Shown here: positions 10,000-20,946 of the stretch, one piece after another | Layout of the letters: the number at the start of each line of letters is the position of its first letter | How positions within the stretch are numbered: position 1 is the first letter of the stretch | NCBI GenBank assembly: GCA_036365145.1 | Contig: JAEOAD010000013.1 | Location: 44,395,001-44,459,000, forward strand | DNA length: 64,000 nt | Source of the DNA: Orientallactaga sibirica | Taxonomy: Eukaryota; Chordata; Mammalia; Rodentia; Dipodidae | Reading direction: 5' to 3' | The notes under the pieces: generated by a model | Databases searched by the model: none | What the model saw: only the letters and a program-made list of their open reading frames with translations | Told to the model about the DNA's origin: nothing | Program-made: the position numbers and the translations under genes

Positions 10000-10204
10000 T
10001 TTCTTTCTTTCTTTCTTTTTTTTTTAAATTTTAGAAAGAGAGAGACAGAGAGAGAATTGGTGCAGCAGGGCCTCAGCCACCACAATCAAACACCAGACTC
10101 TTGCGCCACCTAGCGGGCATGTGAGATCTTGCGCTTGCCTTACCTTTGTGCATCTGGCTCTTAGGCTTCACAGGCAAGTGCCTTAAGTATGAAGCCATCT
10201 CTGG
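10000..10204 (-). mobile_element. DIP-type SINE, long variant (copy of 2736-2940)
   Basis: Extra segment present; cctagcgggc here against cctagtgggc in unit 1. Confidence 0.8.
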
Positions 10205-10663
10205 TTTGTCTTATCTATGTTTCTGTGCAGATCTTGAACTCCTGATCCTTTTGCCTCTATTTACTTTCTTAGGGCATCGTGACATAGCAGTGTCATAGAA
10301 GTTGATGGGAAGGGAATAATGGTAGAGACATGTGGGATTATTGCACCACTAAAATTGAGAAAAAAATTATTTGCAGTGATCTGTCAGTCCACCAACTGAG
10401 CAGTTAATGAAAACAGGTGGTATAATACAATTCTTCAGTTATTTCTAGAATCTTGATGAATCAGTCAACCCTTTCTTGAAAAAATAAAACACTAAGTAAA
10501 GCAGTTACCCCACCCCCAAAGGAACACAGTTCTGCTGCTATTCCAATCTGAAGATGATACTGATCAGAACATAACAAAGATGTTCCTTTCTTCACACACC
10601 TACATGATGTCCAAGTCTTATTCAAACTCTAATACATGCAGCAGTTTTAAAAAGTGTCTTAGA
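10205..10663. other. Unique sequence, copy of 2941-3391
   Basis: No gene seen. ttatctatgtttct here replaces ttatctgcggtttct of unit 1. Confidence 0.6.
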
Positions 10664-10808
10664 GCCAAGTGTGGTGGCACACGCCTTTAATCCCAGCACT
10701 CGGGAGGCAGAGGTAGGAGGATCGCTGTGAGTTCAAGGCCACCCTGAGACTACATAGTGAATTCCAGGTTACCCTGGGCTAGAGTGAGACCCTACCTCGA
10801 AAAAAAAA
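10664..10808 (+). mobile_element. B1 SINE (copy of 3394-3549)
   Basis: Shorter A tail (8 A) than unit 1; aaaaagtgtcttag copies on both sides. Confidence 0.93.
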
Positions 10809-10819
10809 GTGTCTTAGGG

Positions 10820-11040
10820 GGCGAGAGAGATGGCTTGGCTTAGCGGTTAAGGTGCTTGCCTGTGAAGACTAAGGACCCAGGTTTGATTCCTCAGTACCCA
10901 CACAAGCCAGATGTACAAGGTGGCGCATGCGTCTGGAGTTCCTTTACAGTGGCTAGAGGTCCTGGCACACCCATTCTAGTTCTTCTCTCTCTGTGCCTCA
11001 TTCTCTCTCTCTCTCTCAAATAAATAAAGAAAAATAATTT
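10820..11040 (+). mobile_element. DIP-type SINE (copy of 3560-3778)
   Basis: Same doubled ggcttggctta motif. Confidence 0.93.
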
Positions 11041-11194
11041 TTTTTTGTTTGTTTTTTCCGAGGTAGGGTCTCACTCTAGCTCAGGCTGACCTGGAGTTCA
11101 CTATGTAGTCTCAGGGTGGCCCTGAACTCTCGGCGATCCTCCTACCTCTGCCTCCCAAGTGCTGGGATTAAAGGCGTGCTCCACCACGCCCGGC
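11041..11194 (-). mobile_element. B1 SINE (copy of 3779-3933)
   Basis: Nested in the preceding SINE tail with the same target copies. Confidence 0.93.
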
Positions 11195-11225
11195 AAGAAA
11201 AAATAATTTTAAAAGGTGTCTTACA

Positions 11226-11405
11226 TGGGGGAGATGGCTCAGCAGTTAAAGGTGGTAGTTTGCAAAGCCAGATGGCCTGAGTTCGATTTCCCAGTAGCCA
11301 CGTAAAACCACATACACAAAGTGGTATATATATCTGGAGTTCATTGGCAGTGATTAGAGGCCATGGCACACCCATACTCTCTCTCTTTCCTCTCAAATAA
11401 ATAAA
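11226..11405 (+). mobile_element. DIP-type SINE (copy of 3966-4146)
   Basis: Same element and tail aaataaataaag. Confidence 0.9.
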
Positions 11406-11526
11406 GTGCATCTTGTCTGTGGCAAGCAATTATTGGAAATTCTGTGAAATACATGCAATTGGCATAAATCTCTTGTTATGTATCAGTTTTGCAAGAAATG
11501 TACCTTTCTCTATTTTTCCTGATCAA

Positions 11527-11752
11527 TTTCTTTTTCTTTCTTTCTTTCTTTCTTTCTTTCTCTTTTCTTTTCTTTTCTTTTCTTTCTTTCTTTCTTTCCT
11601 CTTTCCTTCTTTCTTCTTTCTTTCTTTCTTTCTTTCTTTCCTTCTTTCCTTTCTTTCCTCTTTCCTTCTTTCCTCTTTCTTTCTTTTCTTTTCTTCTTTC
11701 TTTCTTTCTTTCTTTCTTTCTTCTTTCTTTCCTTCTTTCTTTCGTTTCTTTT
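11527..11752. repeat. Polypyrimidine (TTTC)n tract, copy 2
   Basis: Same tract with a different repeat number. It again generates artefactual open frames. Confidence 0.97.
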
Positions 11753-12503
11753 TGTATGTCATTCTTACATTCTTCCAGCGGCAGATGTTAAATCCTAGTC
11801 AGCTTCGAGTTCCACTGCTCCTTTCTTTGGACACAGAAGGACTAACATCAGGCGATAGCATCAGTGGGGGGAAGGGCAGTGTCTTGTCCTTGCGCTTCAG
11901 ACCATCTGCCCAGTGTCCCTCCTTGTATCTGAGTCCCAGTCTTCATCCAGATGGCTCTTTCATTCCCTCCCTTCCTCACAGTGGAGCCTCTTTTGATATC
12001 GTCTCTCTCTACTCCCCTATCGCACTATTCTGGAGCTGTGGAGAACCAGGCAGCGTGCCCAAGCCTCTGCCCCAGATCTGTGTTATTCTCAGGTTTGTGG
12101 AAGCTTTTTAACTTCTCCACGGGCCACACACTGAGCCCCACCCCACCCCCAGACGCTTTGAGGTTGCCCCCACCTGCTGAGGCAAGTAGCTCAGCTATTT
12201 CTTCTGTGCCCTCACCGTCTGGGGAGGAGGGCTGTGCGGTTGTGAGCCCTTCCTAGGCTCCATCCTGGGGCTGCATCATAGACTCCTCTATCCTGGGATT
12301 TCTCATACCCATTGATAGAAGAGAGAGTTAGAAGGGGTCTCTGAACCCCGTCTTTGATGACATATTAGCATCTAAACCTTATTTCTTTTTGACTCTCTTT
12401 TCTGCTCTCTGGTCTAAGCGGACTTCATCCAGCCTCCGAGGTGGCGCATAGATCTTACAAATGGTTCACGCTCTCAGAGCTCCAGGGCTTGGGCTTCTTT
12501 ACT
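11753..12503. other. Unique sequence, copy of 4490-5245
   Basis: No gene recognised. Several one-base length differences from unit 1 (for example gtggaagctttt for gtggaaagctttt). Confidence 0.55.
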
Positions 12504-12556
12504 CAAAAACAAACAAACAAACAAACAAACAAACAAACAAACAAACAACAACAAAC
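12504..12556. repeat. (AAAC)n microsatellite, copy 2
   Basis: AAAC units ending in AACAACAAAC before a B1. Confidence 0.95.
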
Positions 12557-12565
12557 CTTTTTCTA

Positions 12566-12703
12566 GCCGGGCGTGGTGTCACACGCCTTTAATCCCAGCA
12601 CTTGGGAGGCAGAAGTAGGAGGGTCGCCGTGAGTTCGAGGCCACCCTGAGACTACATAGTGAATTCCAGGTCAGCCTGGGCCAGAGTGAGACCCTATCTC
12701 AAA
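12566..12703 (+). mobile_element. B1 SINE (copy of 5304-5441)
   Basis: Identical layout, gccgggcgtggtgtcacacg onward. Confidence 0.93.
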
Positions 12704-13671
12704 CCACCACGCCTCCAAAAGAAAACCCTTTCCTGCTGTAGCCACCTTTCCCCAGGTAATGAATGCCTCACTCAGAGCATAGCCTTACAAAGTAATTGAA
12801 AACATGTCTTCCGGTGTGTAAAGTGTGGTGCCACTGCACTGCTGGAAAAGAAATGCAGGGATTGGGGGGGGGGGGCGGCAACAGGAGCAGGGGGACTTCA
12901 GCATCCAGGGAGAGGCAGGGCACCCCTTCTCTCTCAAGGGTGCACAGGAGATCCCCTGCCCTTTTGTGTAGACGGTCATGGGTATGGTTTCTCTTCCTGC
13001 TGTGCTCAGGTCTCCTTTTCCACAGGGATGGATCATTTGGAAACCGTCCCCAGGGATCCTGCGAGGTCTGAGTTACACTGAGCCTGTCTCCTAAGTCTTG
13101 GGAGGAGGAATTTCAGTGGGTGTACCACAGTTTCCCACATACCCTGAGATTGGAAAGCTGGGAAGAAAATGCAGAAATAAATGAATCTCCCCTACCTTGG
13201 AAATTAGTTCTTTCAACAGATTGTGTTAGCACTTGAAATCACTGCTTTAACTACTAAAATTGATTAAATTAGCAGCTCCGTATTTTGCCAAGATTTTTAT
13301 AGGCTCTTCCCTCCGTTCTCAACAAATTAAAACCTGGCTCGCAGGGGAGTGGAGTAATCTGGAGACATTTCTTCTCCTGTCTCTGGATGCTGATGTAGCA
13401 AGCTTTTTGACAGTTTTTAAAAAGAAAAATTGAGTTCTTGATTACTACTCCTTATGTGTCTCATACCAGTACTGTAGTACAGGAGTGTGGGAGGAAAACT
13501 GATATAACATTGAGGAGTTTAATAAATATTTGTAATATGGAGTCTTTAAATCATTGCTTTAGAGAAGTCTATCATAAGGCATAGGATAACTTTCATTTCA
13601 GGGGTAATGGTAGATGTCTGGTACTGTGATAAGGAACCGAATAAACTTATTATTGTTTTTTTTTTTTTTTG
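12704..13671. other. Unique sequence, copy of 5442-6400
   Basis: No gene recognised. Contains the expanded G run at about 12865-12877. Confidence 0.6.
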
Positions 13672-14027
13672 CATGCTTGCACGTTTGTGTGTGTGTGTGT
13701 GTAGTATAGTACACGTGGTATGTGCGAAGTGTATTCATGTATGTGTGTGCAGATGGGTATGCGCCATGCATTGCTGGAGGCCGGTGTCTTCTTCTCTTTT
13801 GTACTTGAGATGGAGTCTCTCGCTGAACCCAGAGCTATTTTCCCTCAGATTGGCCAACCAGCAAGTCCCAGTGATTCTCCCAAAGTCTCTGCTCCCCACA
13901 GGACTGGGGCTACTGGTGTGCATGGCTACATGGAACTGTTTACATGGTGAACTCAGGCGAGTCAAGCATTCCCAGGCTCTCATACTGCATGACATGCGCC
14001 TAGCCTTCTGAGCCATCTCCCAGCCCC
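13672..14027 (-). mobile_element. B4 SINE (copy of 6401-6761)
   Basis: Same element; small losses near its end (catactgcatgacatgcgcc for catactcgcatgacatgcgc). Confidence 0.8.
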
Positions 14028-14400
14028 AAACTGAATAAATCCATTTTATAAGTAGCAAACCTAATACAATCTAACCGATTTAAAATATTTAATTTCAAAT
14101 CTATTTTGTCACAAGATATAACGGGTAGCAATCATATGCACTCTTCAAAAACACAATACTCTCTGAAATCTAGAAAAGATATAACATTCAGCTTAACAAA
14201 TGCAAAAGGAAGTGGTAGAATGATAAGGAATGATAAGGAAATGTGTTGTGTGGTATTCACGGTAGTATTATAATCCTGACTTCCAATTCAAATGAAGCAC
14301 ATATTTTTACTAAACTCTGAACTCACATCAACTTTCAAAGCATGCATTTTTGCTTGTGTTATAATTAGAAGTGAAAATAGGACACAAAAGTATATACGTA

Positions 14401-14402
<2 letters not shown>
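14028..14402. other. Unique AT-rich sequence, copy of 6762-7138
   Basis: No gene seen. Confidence 0.6.

Positions 14403-14476
<74 letters not shown>
14403..14476. repeat. (AT)n(AG)n compound microsatellite, copy 2
   Basis: Joint reads atatatggagag, against atatatagagag in unit 1. Confidence 0.97.
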
Positions 14477-14480
<4 letters not shown>

Positions 14481-14579
14481 ATCACAGAACTGTTAAAAAT
14501 GCATGAATAAAAGCCCAGTGGAGATGCACTGAAACATCATTGATTGTTATCTTTTGGGTGGTGGGTATAAACATGTTCT

Positions 14580-14737
14580 TTTTTGTTTGTTTGTTTGTTT
14601 TGTTTTTTTGAGGTAGAGTCCTGCTCTAGCCCAGGCTGACCTGAAATTCACTATGTAGTCTCAGAGTGGCCTTGAACTCATCTTCCTACTTCTGCCTCCC
14701 AAGTGCTGGGATTAAAGGCATGTGCCACCATGCCTGG
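14580..14737 (-). mobile_element. B1 SINE (copy of 7319-7478)
   Basis: Reversed B1 with GTTT tail. Confidence 0.92.
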
Positions 14738-14756
14738 CTAACCATGATTTTTTTAA

Positions 14757-15004
14757 AAAATAATTTTTTAAATTTATTTGAATGACAGAGAGAGAAAGGG
14801 GAAGGAAAAAGAGAGAGAGTGAGAGGGAGGGAGGAGGAAGGGAGAGAATGGGCCTGCCATGGCCTCCAGCCACTGCCAATGAACTCCAGACGCATGTGCC
14901 CCCTTGTGCATCTGGCTTATGTGGGTCCTGGGGAATTGAACCTGGGGTAGGGGTGGTTAGGCTTCGCAGGCAAGCACTTTAACTGCTAAGCCATTTCCCT
15001 AGCC
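14757..15004 (-). mobile_element. DIP-type SINE, right duplication breakpoint element
   Basis: Second parent of the hybrid SINE. Matches 7497-7628 up to gaactcca, then differs (gacgcatgtgcccccttgtg). Tail AG tract is slightly longer. Confidence 0.9.
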
Positions 15005-15005
15005 C

Positions 15006-15230
15006 TTAAATAAATATTTATTTGTTTATTTATTTATGTGAGAGAGAAAGAGGCAGATAGAGAGGGAGAGATAGAGAGAATGGACATGCCAGGACTTCCA
15101 GCCACTGCAAACAAACTCCAGATGCATGCACCCCCTTGTATATCTGGCTTATGTGGGTCCTGGGGAATCGAACCTGGGTCCTTTGACTTTGCAGGCAAGC
15201 ACCTAAACTGCTAAGCCATCACTTCAGCCC
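15006..15230 (-). mobile_element. DIP-type SINE
   Basis: ATTT-rich tail, core at about 15130-15160, 5' end ccatcacttcagccc. Not duplicated. Confidence 0.9.
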
Positions 15231-15242
15231 ATGACTTAAAAA

Positions 15243-15295
15243 TTTTTTAAAATTTATTTTTATTTATTTATTTGAAAGTGACAGACAGAAAGAGG

Positions 15296-15334
<39 letters not shown>

Positions 15335-15480
15335 GGCGCACCTAGAACCTCCAGCCACTGCAAACAAACTCCAGATGCATGCGCACCGCCTTGTGCATCT
15401 GGCTTATGTGGATCAAGCCTTGAACCTGGGTCCTTAGGCTTCACAGGCACACGCTTAACCACTAAGCCATCTCTCCAGAC
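15243..15480 (-). mobile_element. DIP-type SINE
   Basis: (AG)n at 15300-15331 and end ccatctctccagac. Confidence 0.9.
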
Positions 15481-15588
15481 ATTTTTAAGATCTGTTGTGA
15501 ACACATATTTCTTTTACATTGACTAAGTGAGTTTAAAGCACAACATTGAAGAGGAGGTGACCTCTTGCATTTGCTGAGCATAGCCTTT

Positions 15589-15743
15589 TTGTGTTTGTTT
15601 GTTTTTTGAGGTAAGGTTTTGCTCTAGCTCAGGCTGACCTGGAATTCACTATGAAGCCTCAGGGTGGCCTCGAACTCATGGCGATCCTCCTACCTCAGCC
15701 TCCCTAGTGCTGGTATTAAAGGTGTGCGCCACCACGCCTGGCT
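15589..15743 (-). mobile_element. B1 SINE
   Basis: Flanked by agcatagcctt at about 15577 and 15747, a clean target-site duplication. Confidence 0.94.
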
Positions 15744-16650
15744 CAAGCATAGCCTTAACTTTCCGTCTGCTCCTGGTGATTGTTCCCGGCTTGGTGGGAC
15801 TGAGCAAGAATCAGACGCATGCTAAAGTGGATGCCACCAAGATGCCTCTGTCACTGTCACTCCCCCACTCTGCACAGCATGACCAGGAAGTGCTAGAGCA
15901 TCGGAACCAGGATCAAACACGCTTTGGTCTTCACAGTCGACTCTGAACAGTCATAATTTCAGCTTGGCTCTCCTTCCTTGGTGACTAGATTACTTTGCCT
16001 TTGAACTGCCCTCTGGAAAGAGCCAGGTGTGCAAGTGCTCAGATCTTTCTAAGGTTGACAACTGCTTCCCTTCACATTCGTTTTACATAATGATTTCAAT
16101 GCAGGAATGTCACGGCGTGAAGTGGTAGGGAAATATAAGGTGCTAAAATAAGGCCAAGCATGCCTGTTGCTTAAGGAGGTTTTTGCTTGCTTAAGGAGGT
16201 TTTTGTGGGGATTTTATCTCATTCCCGGTGAATTCCGCTGATGAGGAAGGCCATAGAAATTAGAACAACTGGGATCAAAAGGAGAGGATGTCTTTGATCA
16301 TCTATCTGCCTGCAAGCAGTAGTCACAATGTGCTTGAGTATTTTATAAGTGCTAAACCTGTCCAAAATAAGTCTTCTGTATCTGCTCTTCACGCAGCTGT
16401 TAAGTATGGCTTTGGACAAAAAAAAAGTTTGTTCAGGAGTCTTTAGAAAAACAGAATGTGTCTGCCTGATTTACCTTCATATTGGAGTGTAAAAGAAAAC
16501 TGTCAGGCGTGAAGTCCTGAATCCTGTAGACAGACCATTGCCAAAGTAAACAGATTCATGAATGAGTAACTTAGACCTTAACATGTTTATAAATGCAATT
16601 GTTTCTCTGGCTCTTAATCTGCCCCAGCTCTGTACTCTTAGAAACAACAC
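15744..16650. other. Unique sequence, no gene recognised
   Basis: About 900 bp without SINEs. Holds the short tandem repeat at 16169-16205. Open frames up to 85 codons on the minus strand carry no motif I recognise. Confidence 0.6.
16169..16205. repeat. 17-bp direct repeat pair
   Basis: gcttaaggaggtttttg occurs at 16169-16185 and 16189-16205, separated by 3 bp; a small local duplication. Confidence 0.95.
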
Positions 16651-16757
16651 AGCTGGGTGTGATAGCACAGGCAGTAAGTTTAGCACTTGGAAGGCTGAGG
16701 CAGGAGGATCATGAATTTGAGGCAACCTCGTCAATATAGTGAGACCTTCATCTCAGA
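16651..16757 (+). mobile_element. B1 SINE, old and diverged
   Basis: agctgggtgtgatagcacag, then cttggaaggctgaggcagga and agtgagaccttcatctcag. Followed by a GGA/GAAA-rich tail. Confidence 0.75.
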
Positions 16758-16818
16758 AAAAGGAGGAGGAAAATAGAGGAAAGGAGGAGGAGGGAGAGGA
16801 AATGGAAGAAAGAGGAGC
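16758..16818. repeat. GGA-rich purine tract
   Basis: Imperfect (GGA)n with AAAT and GAAA interruptions, growing from the B1 tail. Confidence 0.85.
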
Positions 16819-17072
16819 ATTACTGTTTTATTAAACTCATATTGTGAGCCTGGACGCAAACCTAAGTGCCCTATCTCAATGACAATGGTTGAGTGGTTAA
16901 AGGACATTGCTTCAATGTTACTCTGTTAGAATATTATTATTTAGAAAAACAGAAGGCTGAAAGAATCCAAGAGATAATGCCTGGAAAAAAGTCAGGACTA
17001 AGTAGCAAGAAATGGATCCAGGTCAGGGAGTATAGAAGCAGGCAGAAAACAAAGTGGACATTTAGGAGTCCT

Positions 17073-17246
17073 TAAAAAAATTATTTATTTGTGTGTGTGT
17101 GCCCACACACCAGGGCCTATAGCCATTGAAAACAAACACCAGACCAGATGCTTTGCCACTTTTGCATCTGGCTTGCATGGGATTGAACCTGGGCTTTCAG
17201 ACTTTGCAAGCATGTGTCTTTAACCACTGAGCCATCTTTCTGGCCC
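17073..17246 (-). mobile_element. DIP-type SINE, diverged
   Basis: Tail replaced in part by (GT)n; core 17130-17180; end gagccatctttctggccc. Confidence 0.8.
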
Positions 17247-17426
17247 TGCCATGACTCTTTGAATAGATCTTTATGTGCCCTAATTTCCTAAACAGTGCTT
17301 CTTCTCATCCAGGAACTACAGAGTTTTCTGGGAGCCAGAGACTTTCTGGTCACACCCTCCAGCTAAGGCTATTTTATAAAGGTAAAATTTTATTACCCTA
17401 ACAAAGGTAAGAATCTACATAAGGTT

Positions 17427-17606
17427 GGGACTGGGGAGATGGCTTAGTGGTTAAAGGTGCTTGCTTGCAAAGCCTGCTGGCCTGGGTTCAATTCCCCAAA
17501 TGCCCATGTAAAGTCAGATGGGCATTTGTTTACAGTTGCAAGCATGCACGCACAAACACACGCACACATCCACACATACACAAATAAATAAAATTTAAAA
17601 ATAAGA
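17427..17606 (+). mobile_element. DIP-type SINE, CA-tail variant
   Basis: gactggggagatggcttag, B box gggttcaattcc and a CA-rich run in place of the CT tract. Confidence 0.85.
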
Positions 17607-17610
17607 AACT

Positions 17611-17832
17611 AGAGGCTAGAGAGACAGTTTAGTGGTTAAGGTACTTGCTTGCAAACCTGATGACCCAGGTTCAAATCCCCTGTACTCACGTAAAGCCAGA
17701 TGCACAGAGTGGCACATGCATCTGGAGTTCATTTGTAGTGGCTAGAGGTCCTGGTGTGCCTGTTTTTTTTTTTCTCTCTCTCTCTCTCTTTCTCTCCTTT
17801 ATTGCAAATAATAATAAATTATTTAAAACAAA
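17611..17832 (+). mobile_element. DIP-type SINE
   Basis: A-box end agtttagtggttaaggtac, B box ggttcaaatcc, CT tract and AT-rich tail. Confidence 0.88.
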
Positions 17833-18159
17833 AAGAAATTGCATAAGCTGTCTGTAGCCCCAAACTAGTGCACATTAGAAGCAATTAATTTTCATTTGTT
17901 TAGCATTGACTCCCATCAGGAAATGATCTGGTCATGTTATCTCATATCTGATCACAGACGCCCAAAGTCAAAAGAGCCCTGAAGACAGTGGGTTCTGGTT
18001 TATTTTTTATTCTCATTGCTTGCATATGGCCTGGTTTCACTCTACAAGTATATGGGAAGGAGTAGTCAGAATTTTCAAGGAGAGCAGAAAGAGAGGGAAG
18101 AGGAGTCTTCATTTGAGCTGAGAACTATTCAGATAGATCAGTTTTTAAATTTTTTTAAT
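17833..18159. other. Unique sequence, no gene seen
   Basis: About 320 bp lacking repeat motifs I recognise. Confidence 0.5.
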
Positions 18160-18299
18160 AATTTTTTTTGAGATAGGGTCTTATGTAACACAGGCTGTCC
18201 TTGAACTCACTATATAGGTGACAGTGACCTTCAACTCCTGATCTTCTTGCTTCCACCACCCGAGTGGTGGGATTGCAGGCATGAGCCACTATCCCAGCT
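18160..18299 (-). mobile_element. B1-type SINE, old
   Basis: ttttttgagatagggtctta then ggctgtccttgaactcac and ggtgggattgcaggcatgag. Confidence 0.7.
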
Positions 18300-18342
18300 C
18301 ACATGAATCACTCTTTTTGCCTAGTTACATCACATCAGCTTG

Positions 18343-18436
18343 TTTTTAGACAGTCTCACTATGAAGCTTAGCTGGCTTTGAATTTGTAATCCTCCCGAGT
18401 CATAGTATATTACAGGAGTGTGTCGCCGTGTCTGGT
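18343..18436 (-). mobile_element. B1-type SINE fragment, old
   Basis: gacagtctcactatgaagct to caggagtgtgtcgccgtgtc; heavily diverged. Confidence 0.6.
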
Positions 18437-18631
18437 TACACCATTGATTCTTACCAACCTTATAGATGATTAAAACACCTAAATCTTACTTCTGTCCTCG
18501 TACTTCCATTGATCCTCGTATCCTTTGCTTAGATCCTTTGTAAGTGATCTGTAGATCTGGATGCAGGATCGTATGCTTATCCTTGTCAGAATGTTTCGTC
18601 TTTTCTTTTATGTGTTTAACATTTTCTTTTC

Positions 18632-18820
18632 TTTTTAAACTATTTTTTTTGCAAGGAGAGAAAGAGAATGGGTGCACTAGGACCTCTTGCCACTTTAAAT
18701 GAACTTTAGATACATACACCACTTTGTGTATCTGACTTTACGTGTTTACTGGGGAATTGCATTTGGACCATCAGGCTTTGTAAAAAAAGCAATTTTAACA
18801 TCTGAGCCATCTCCCCAGCC
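18632..18820 (-). mobile_element. DIP-type SINE
   Basis: gcaaggagagaaagagaatggg, core 18705-18740 and end ccatctccccagccc. Confidence 0.88.
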
Positions 18821-18865
18821 CATCTTTAACATTTTCAAATAATTTATAGGTACACATTTGCACTT

Positions 18866-19021
18866 TGTTTTTTCTTTTTATGATTTTCGAGGTAGGGTCT
18901 TGCTCTGTCTAGCTCAGGCTGACTTGGAATTCACTGTGTAGTCTCCAGCTGATCTCGAACTCACAGTGTTCCTACTACCTGTGCCTCCTAATTGCTGGGA
19001 TTAAGGCATGCATGCCCAGCT
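18866..19021 (-). mobile_element. B1 SINE
   Basis: ttttcgaggtagggtcttgc to ggcatgcatgcccagct, with a small deletion near its 5' end. Confidence 0.88.
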
Positions 19022-19061
19022 ACCTCTCACACTTTCAGATGGCACAAAATTTACAGCAAGC

Positions 19062-19220
19062 AGCCGGTGTGTGTGCCTTGGGAGCATGTGTAGCACTTGC
19101 GAGGCAGAGGTAGGAAGATTGCTATGAGTTCAAGGCCACCCTGAGACCACACAGTGAATTCTGTAGGTCAACCTGGGTTAGAATGAGACCCTACCAAAAA
19201 ACCAAAAAGGAAAAAAAAAA
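19062..19220 (+). mobile_element. B1 SINE, rearranged 5' end
   Basis: B1 from about 19092 (cacttgcgaggcagaggtag) to accctacc plus A tail; the first 30 bp are scrambled (ggtgtgtgtgccttgggagc). Confidence 0.8.
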
Positions 19221-19257
19221 TCAAGCAAGCTATTTAAAAAAATTTTAAAGTAATTTT

Positions 19258-19488
19258 TTCTTTTATTTATTTATTTATTTATTTATTTATTTGAGAGTGA
19301 TAAACAGAGAGAAAGAAGCAGATAGAGAGAGAATGGGTGCACCAGGGCTTCCAGCCACTGCAAACGAACTCCAGATGCATCCACCACCTTGTGCATCTGG
19401 CTTACATGGGTACTGGGGAACCAAGCCTTGAACTGGGGTCCTTAGGCTTCACAGGCAAGCAGTTAACCAATAAGCCATCTCTCCAGCC
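19258..19488 (-). mobile_element. DIP-type SINE
   Basis: (ATTT)n tail about 32 bp long; end aagccatctctccagccc. Confidence 0.92.
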
Positions 19489-19491
19489 CCC

Positions 19492-19701
19492 CTTTTTAAA
19501 TGTTTTTGAGAAAGAGAGAGAATGGGTACACCAGGACCTTCAGCCTGCTGAGAACTCCAGATGTGTGTGCCCCCTTGTGGCTCATGTGCAACACAGTGTT
19601 TTTGCATCACTGAGTCTGGCTACATGGGACCTGGAGATTTGAATATGAGTCTTAGGCTTCGCAGGTAAGCACCTTAACCCCTAAGCCATCTTTCCAGCCC
19701 C
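19492..19701 (-). mobile_element. DIP-type SINE, long variant
   Basis: Extra segment at about 19585-19612 (gtgcaacacagtgtttttgc) and end agccatctttccagcccc. Confidence 0.82.
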
Positions 19702-19728
19702 TACTTTTTTCTTGTTGTTGTTGTTGAT

Positions 19729-20088
19729 GTGTGTGTGTGGTATATATGTGTATATATTCATGCACACAAGTGTATGTGGCCCCTGCACATGTGGTGCACA
19801 TGCAATATGAAGACCAAAGGTCAGTGTCAAGTGTCTTCCTTAGTTGCTCTCCACTTTATTATTTATTTATTCTTATTTATTTACAAAGTCTCTCACTGAT
19901 CTTGGAACTCACTGATTTTGATAGACTACCAGGTGAGCAAACCCTAGAGCTCTGGGTCTGCCTCCCCCGCACTGGGATGACAGGCAGGAAGCACCCTGCC
20001 TGGCTTTTTACATGGGTGCTGAGAATCTGAACCCAGGTCCTCACACATCCTAGGCAAGCACTTTATTGACTGAGCCAACTCCCCAGCC
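19729..20088 (-). mobile_element. B4 SINE
   Basis: (GT)n head, ggtcagtgtcaagtgtcttc, B1-like middle, then ctgagccaactccccagcc. Same layout as 6401-6761. Confidence 0.8.
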
Positions 20089-20385
20089 AAGCAAGATATT
20101 ACTGACAAGTTCATTTCCTCAGCTCTGAGATGACAATGATTACAAGACGCACCACTGATTTAATAACAGCTTTTCAGGAAAAACAACAACTGTGTTATCA
20201 ATAAATCGGAAATAAGTGATGCGGTATGATTTCAGAAGTCTTACAATATGAAATAATATTATTAAAATTAAGGAAATACAGATGATGGTTGGTGACATTG
20301 GCATTCAGAAAGGGGTTTACCAGCCTAGAAAAATTGTACATATTGGAATTAAGGCCAGGCACATCACTTTACTAAAAGTAATTTT
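20089..20385. other. Unique sequence, no gene seen
   Basis: AT-rich, no recognisable repeat or open frame of note. Confidence 0.5.
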
Positions 20386-20520
20386 ATTTATTGAATCATC
20401 CCTTTCTTTATTCAAATGTTTATGAAACATCTGCTGTGTGTCAGATGTTGTAAGCAAAGATGGATAAGAAATGGCCTCTGTACCCTGGAGCTCACATTTT
20501 TTCATAAAAAACATCACCAC
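20386..20520 (-). mobile_element. L2 (LINE-2) 3' end remnant
   Basis: ttattcaaatgtttatgaaacatctgctgtgtgtcag followed by 'gatgttgtaagcaaagatgg' and 'taccctggagctcacatttt' has the order of a reversed L2 tail (cattcaac, tgtgccagg, ggatac, gagctcaca). Diverged, so ancient. Confidence 0.55.
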
Positions 20521-20784
20521 CAGCCCCAGATGACTTCCAACATTAGAGTTTCCCCTTCCTTTTCAACACTTTGTTTCTCATTCATCCTCAATGATCTTTA
20601 AATCCTGAGTGAAATGCTTACCCTATATTTGGGGAGCTCCTGCTTGCCAGAGAATATGGGCTCATTCTGAGTCTATCTTTTCATGAAGCCTTGGCTTTCT
20701 AAGTAAGCCATAAAATAAAGGGATTGAACTAGATTTTTTTTTCCTTTAAATTTCCTTCTGGTTAAAATATATATATATTGAGAG

Positions 20785-20927
20785 CCAGGAGTGGTGGTGC
20801 ACACCTTTAATCCCAGCACTTTTGGAGGCAGATTTAGGAGGATCACCTTGAGTTCAAGGCTACCCTGAGACTACATAGTGAATTCTAGGTCAACCTGGAC
20901 TAGAGTGAGAGCCTACCTTGAAAAAAT
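20785..20927 (+). mobile_element. B1 SINE
   Basis: gagccaggagtggtggtgca to gagagcctaccttg, A/AT tail. Preceded and followed by short (AT)n, probably its target copies. Confidence 0.9.
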
Positions 20928-20946
20928 ATATATATATATATATTGG

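Larger units (their letters stand above)
331..14868. repeat. Direct tandem segmental duplication, two units of about 7.27 kb
   Basis: Unit 1 (about 331-7608) and unit 2 (about 7609-14868) carry the same ordered series: two DIP-type SINEs, L1 tail, two SINEs, second L1 tail, B1, two SINEs, unique sequence, B1/SINE/B1/SINE cluster, TTTC tract, unique sequence, AAAC tract, B1, unique sequence, B4, AT/AG tract, B1, SINE. Offset is 7278 at the start and 7260 at the end. Differences seen are mostly homopolymer or microsatellite length changes plus scattered substitutions (for example gcggg/gtggg near 10113 and 2850). The copies are joined by a hybrid SINE at 7500-7742. No gene lies in the unit, so it changes only repeat and non-coding dosage. 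Confidence 0.95.
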
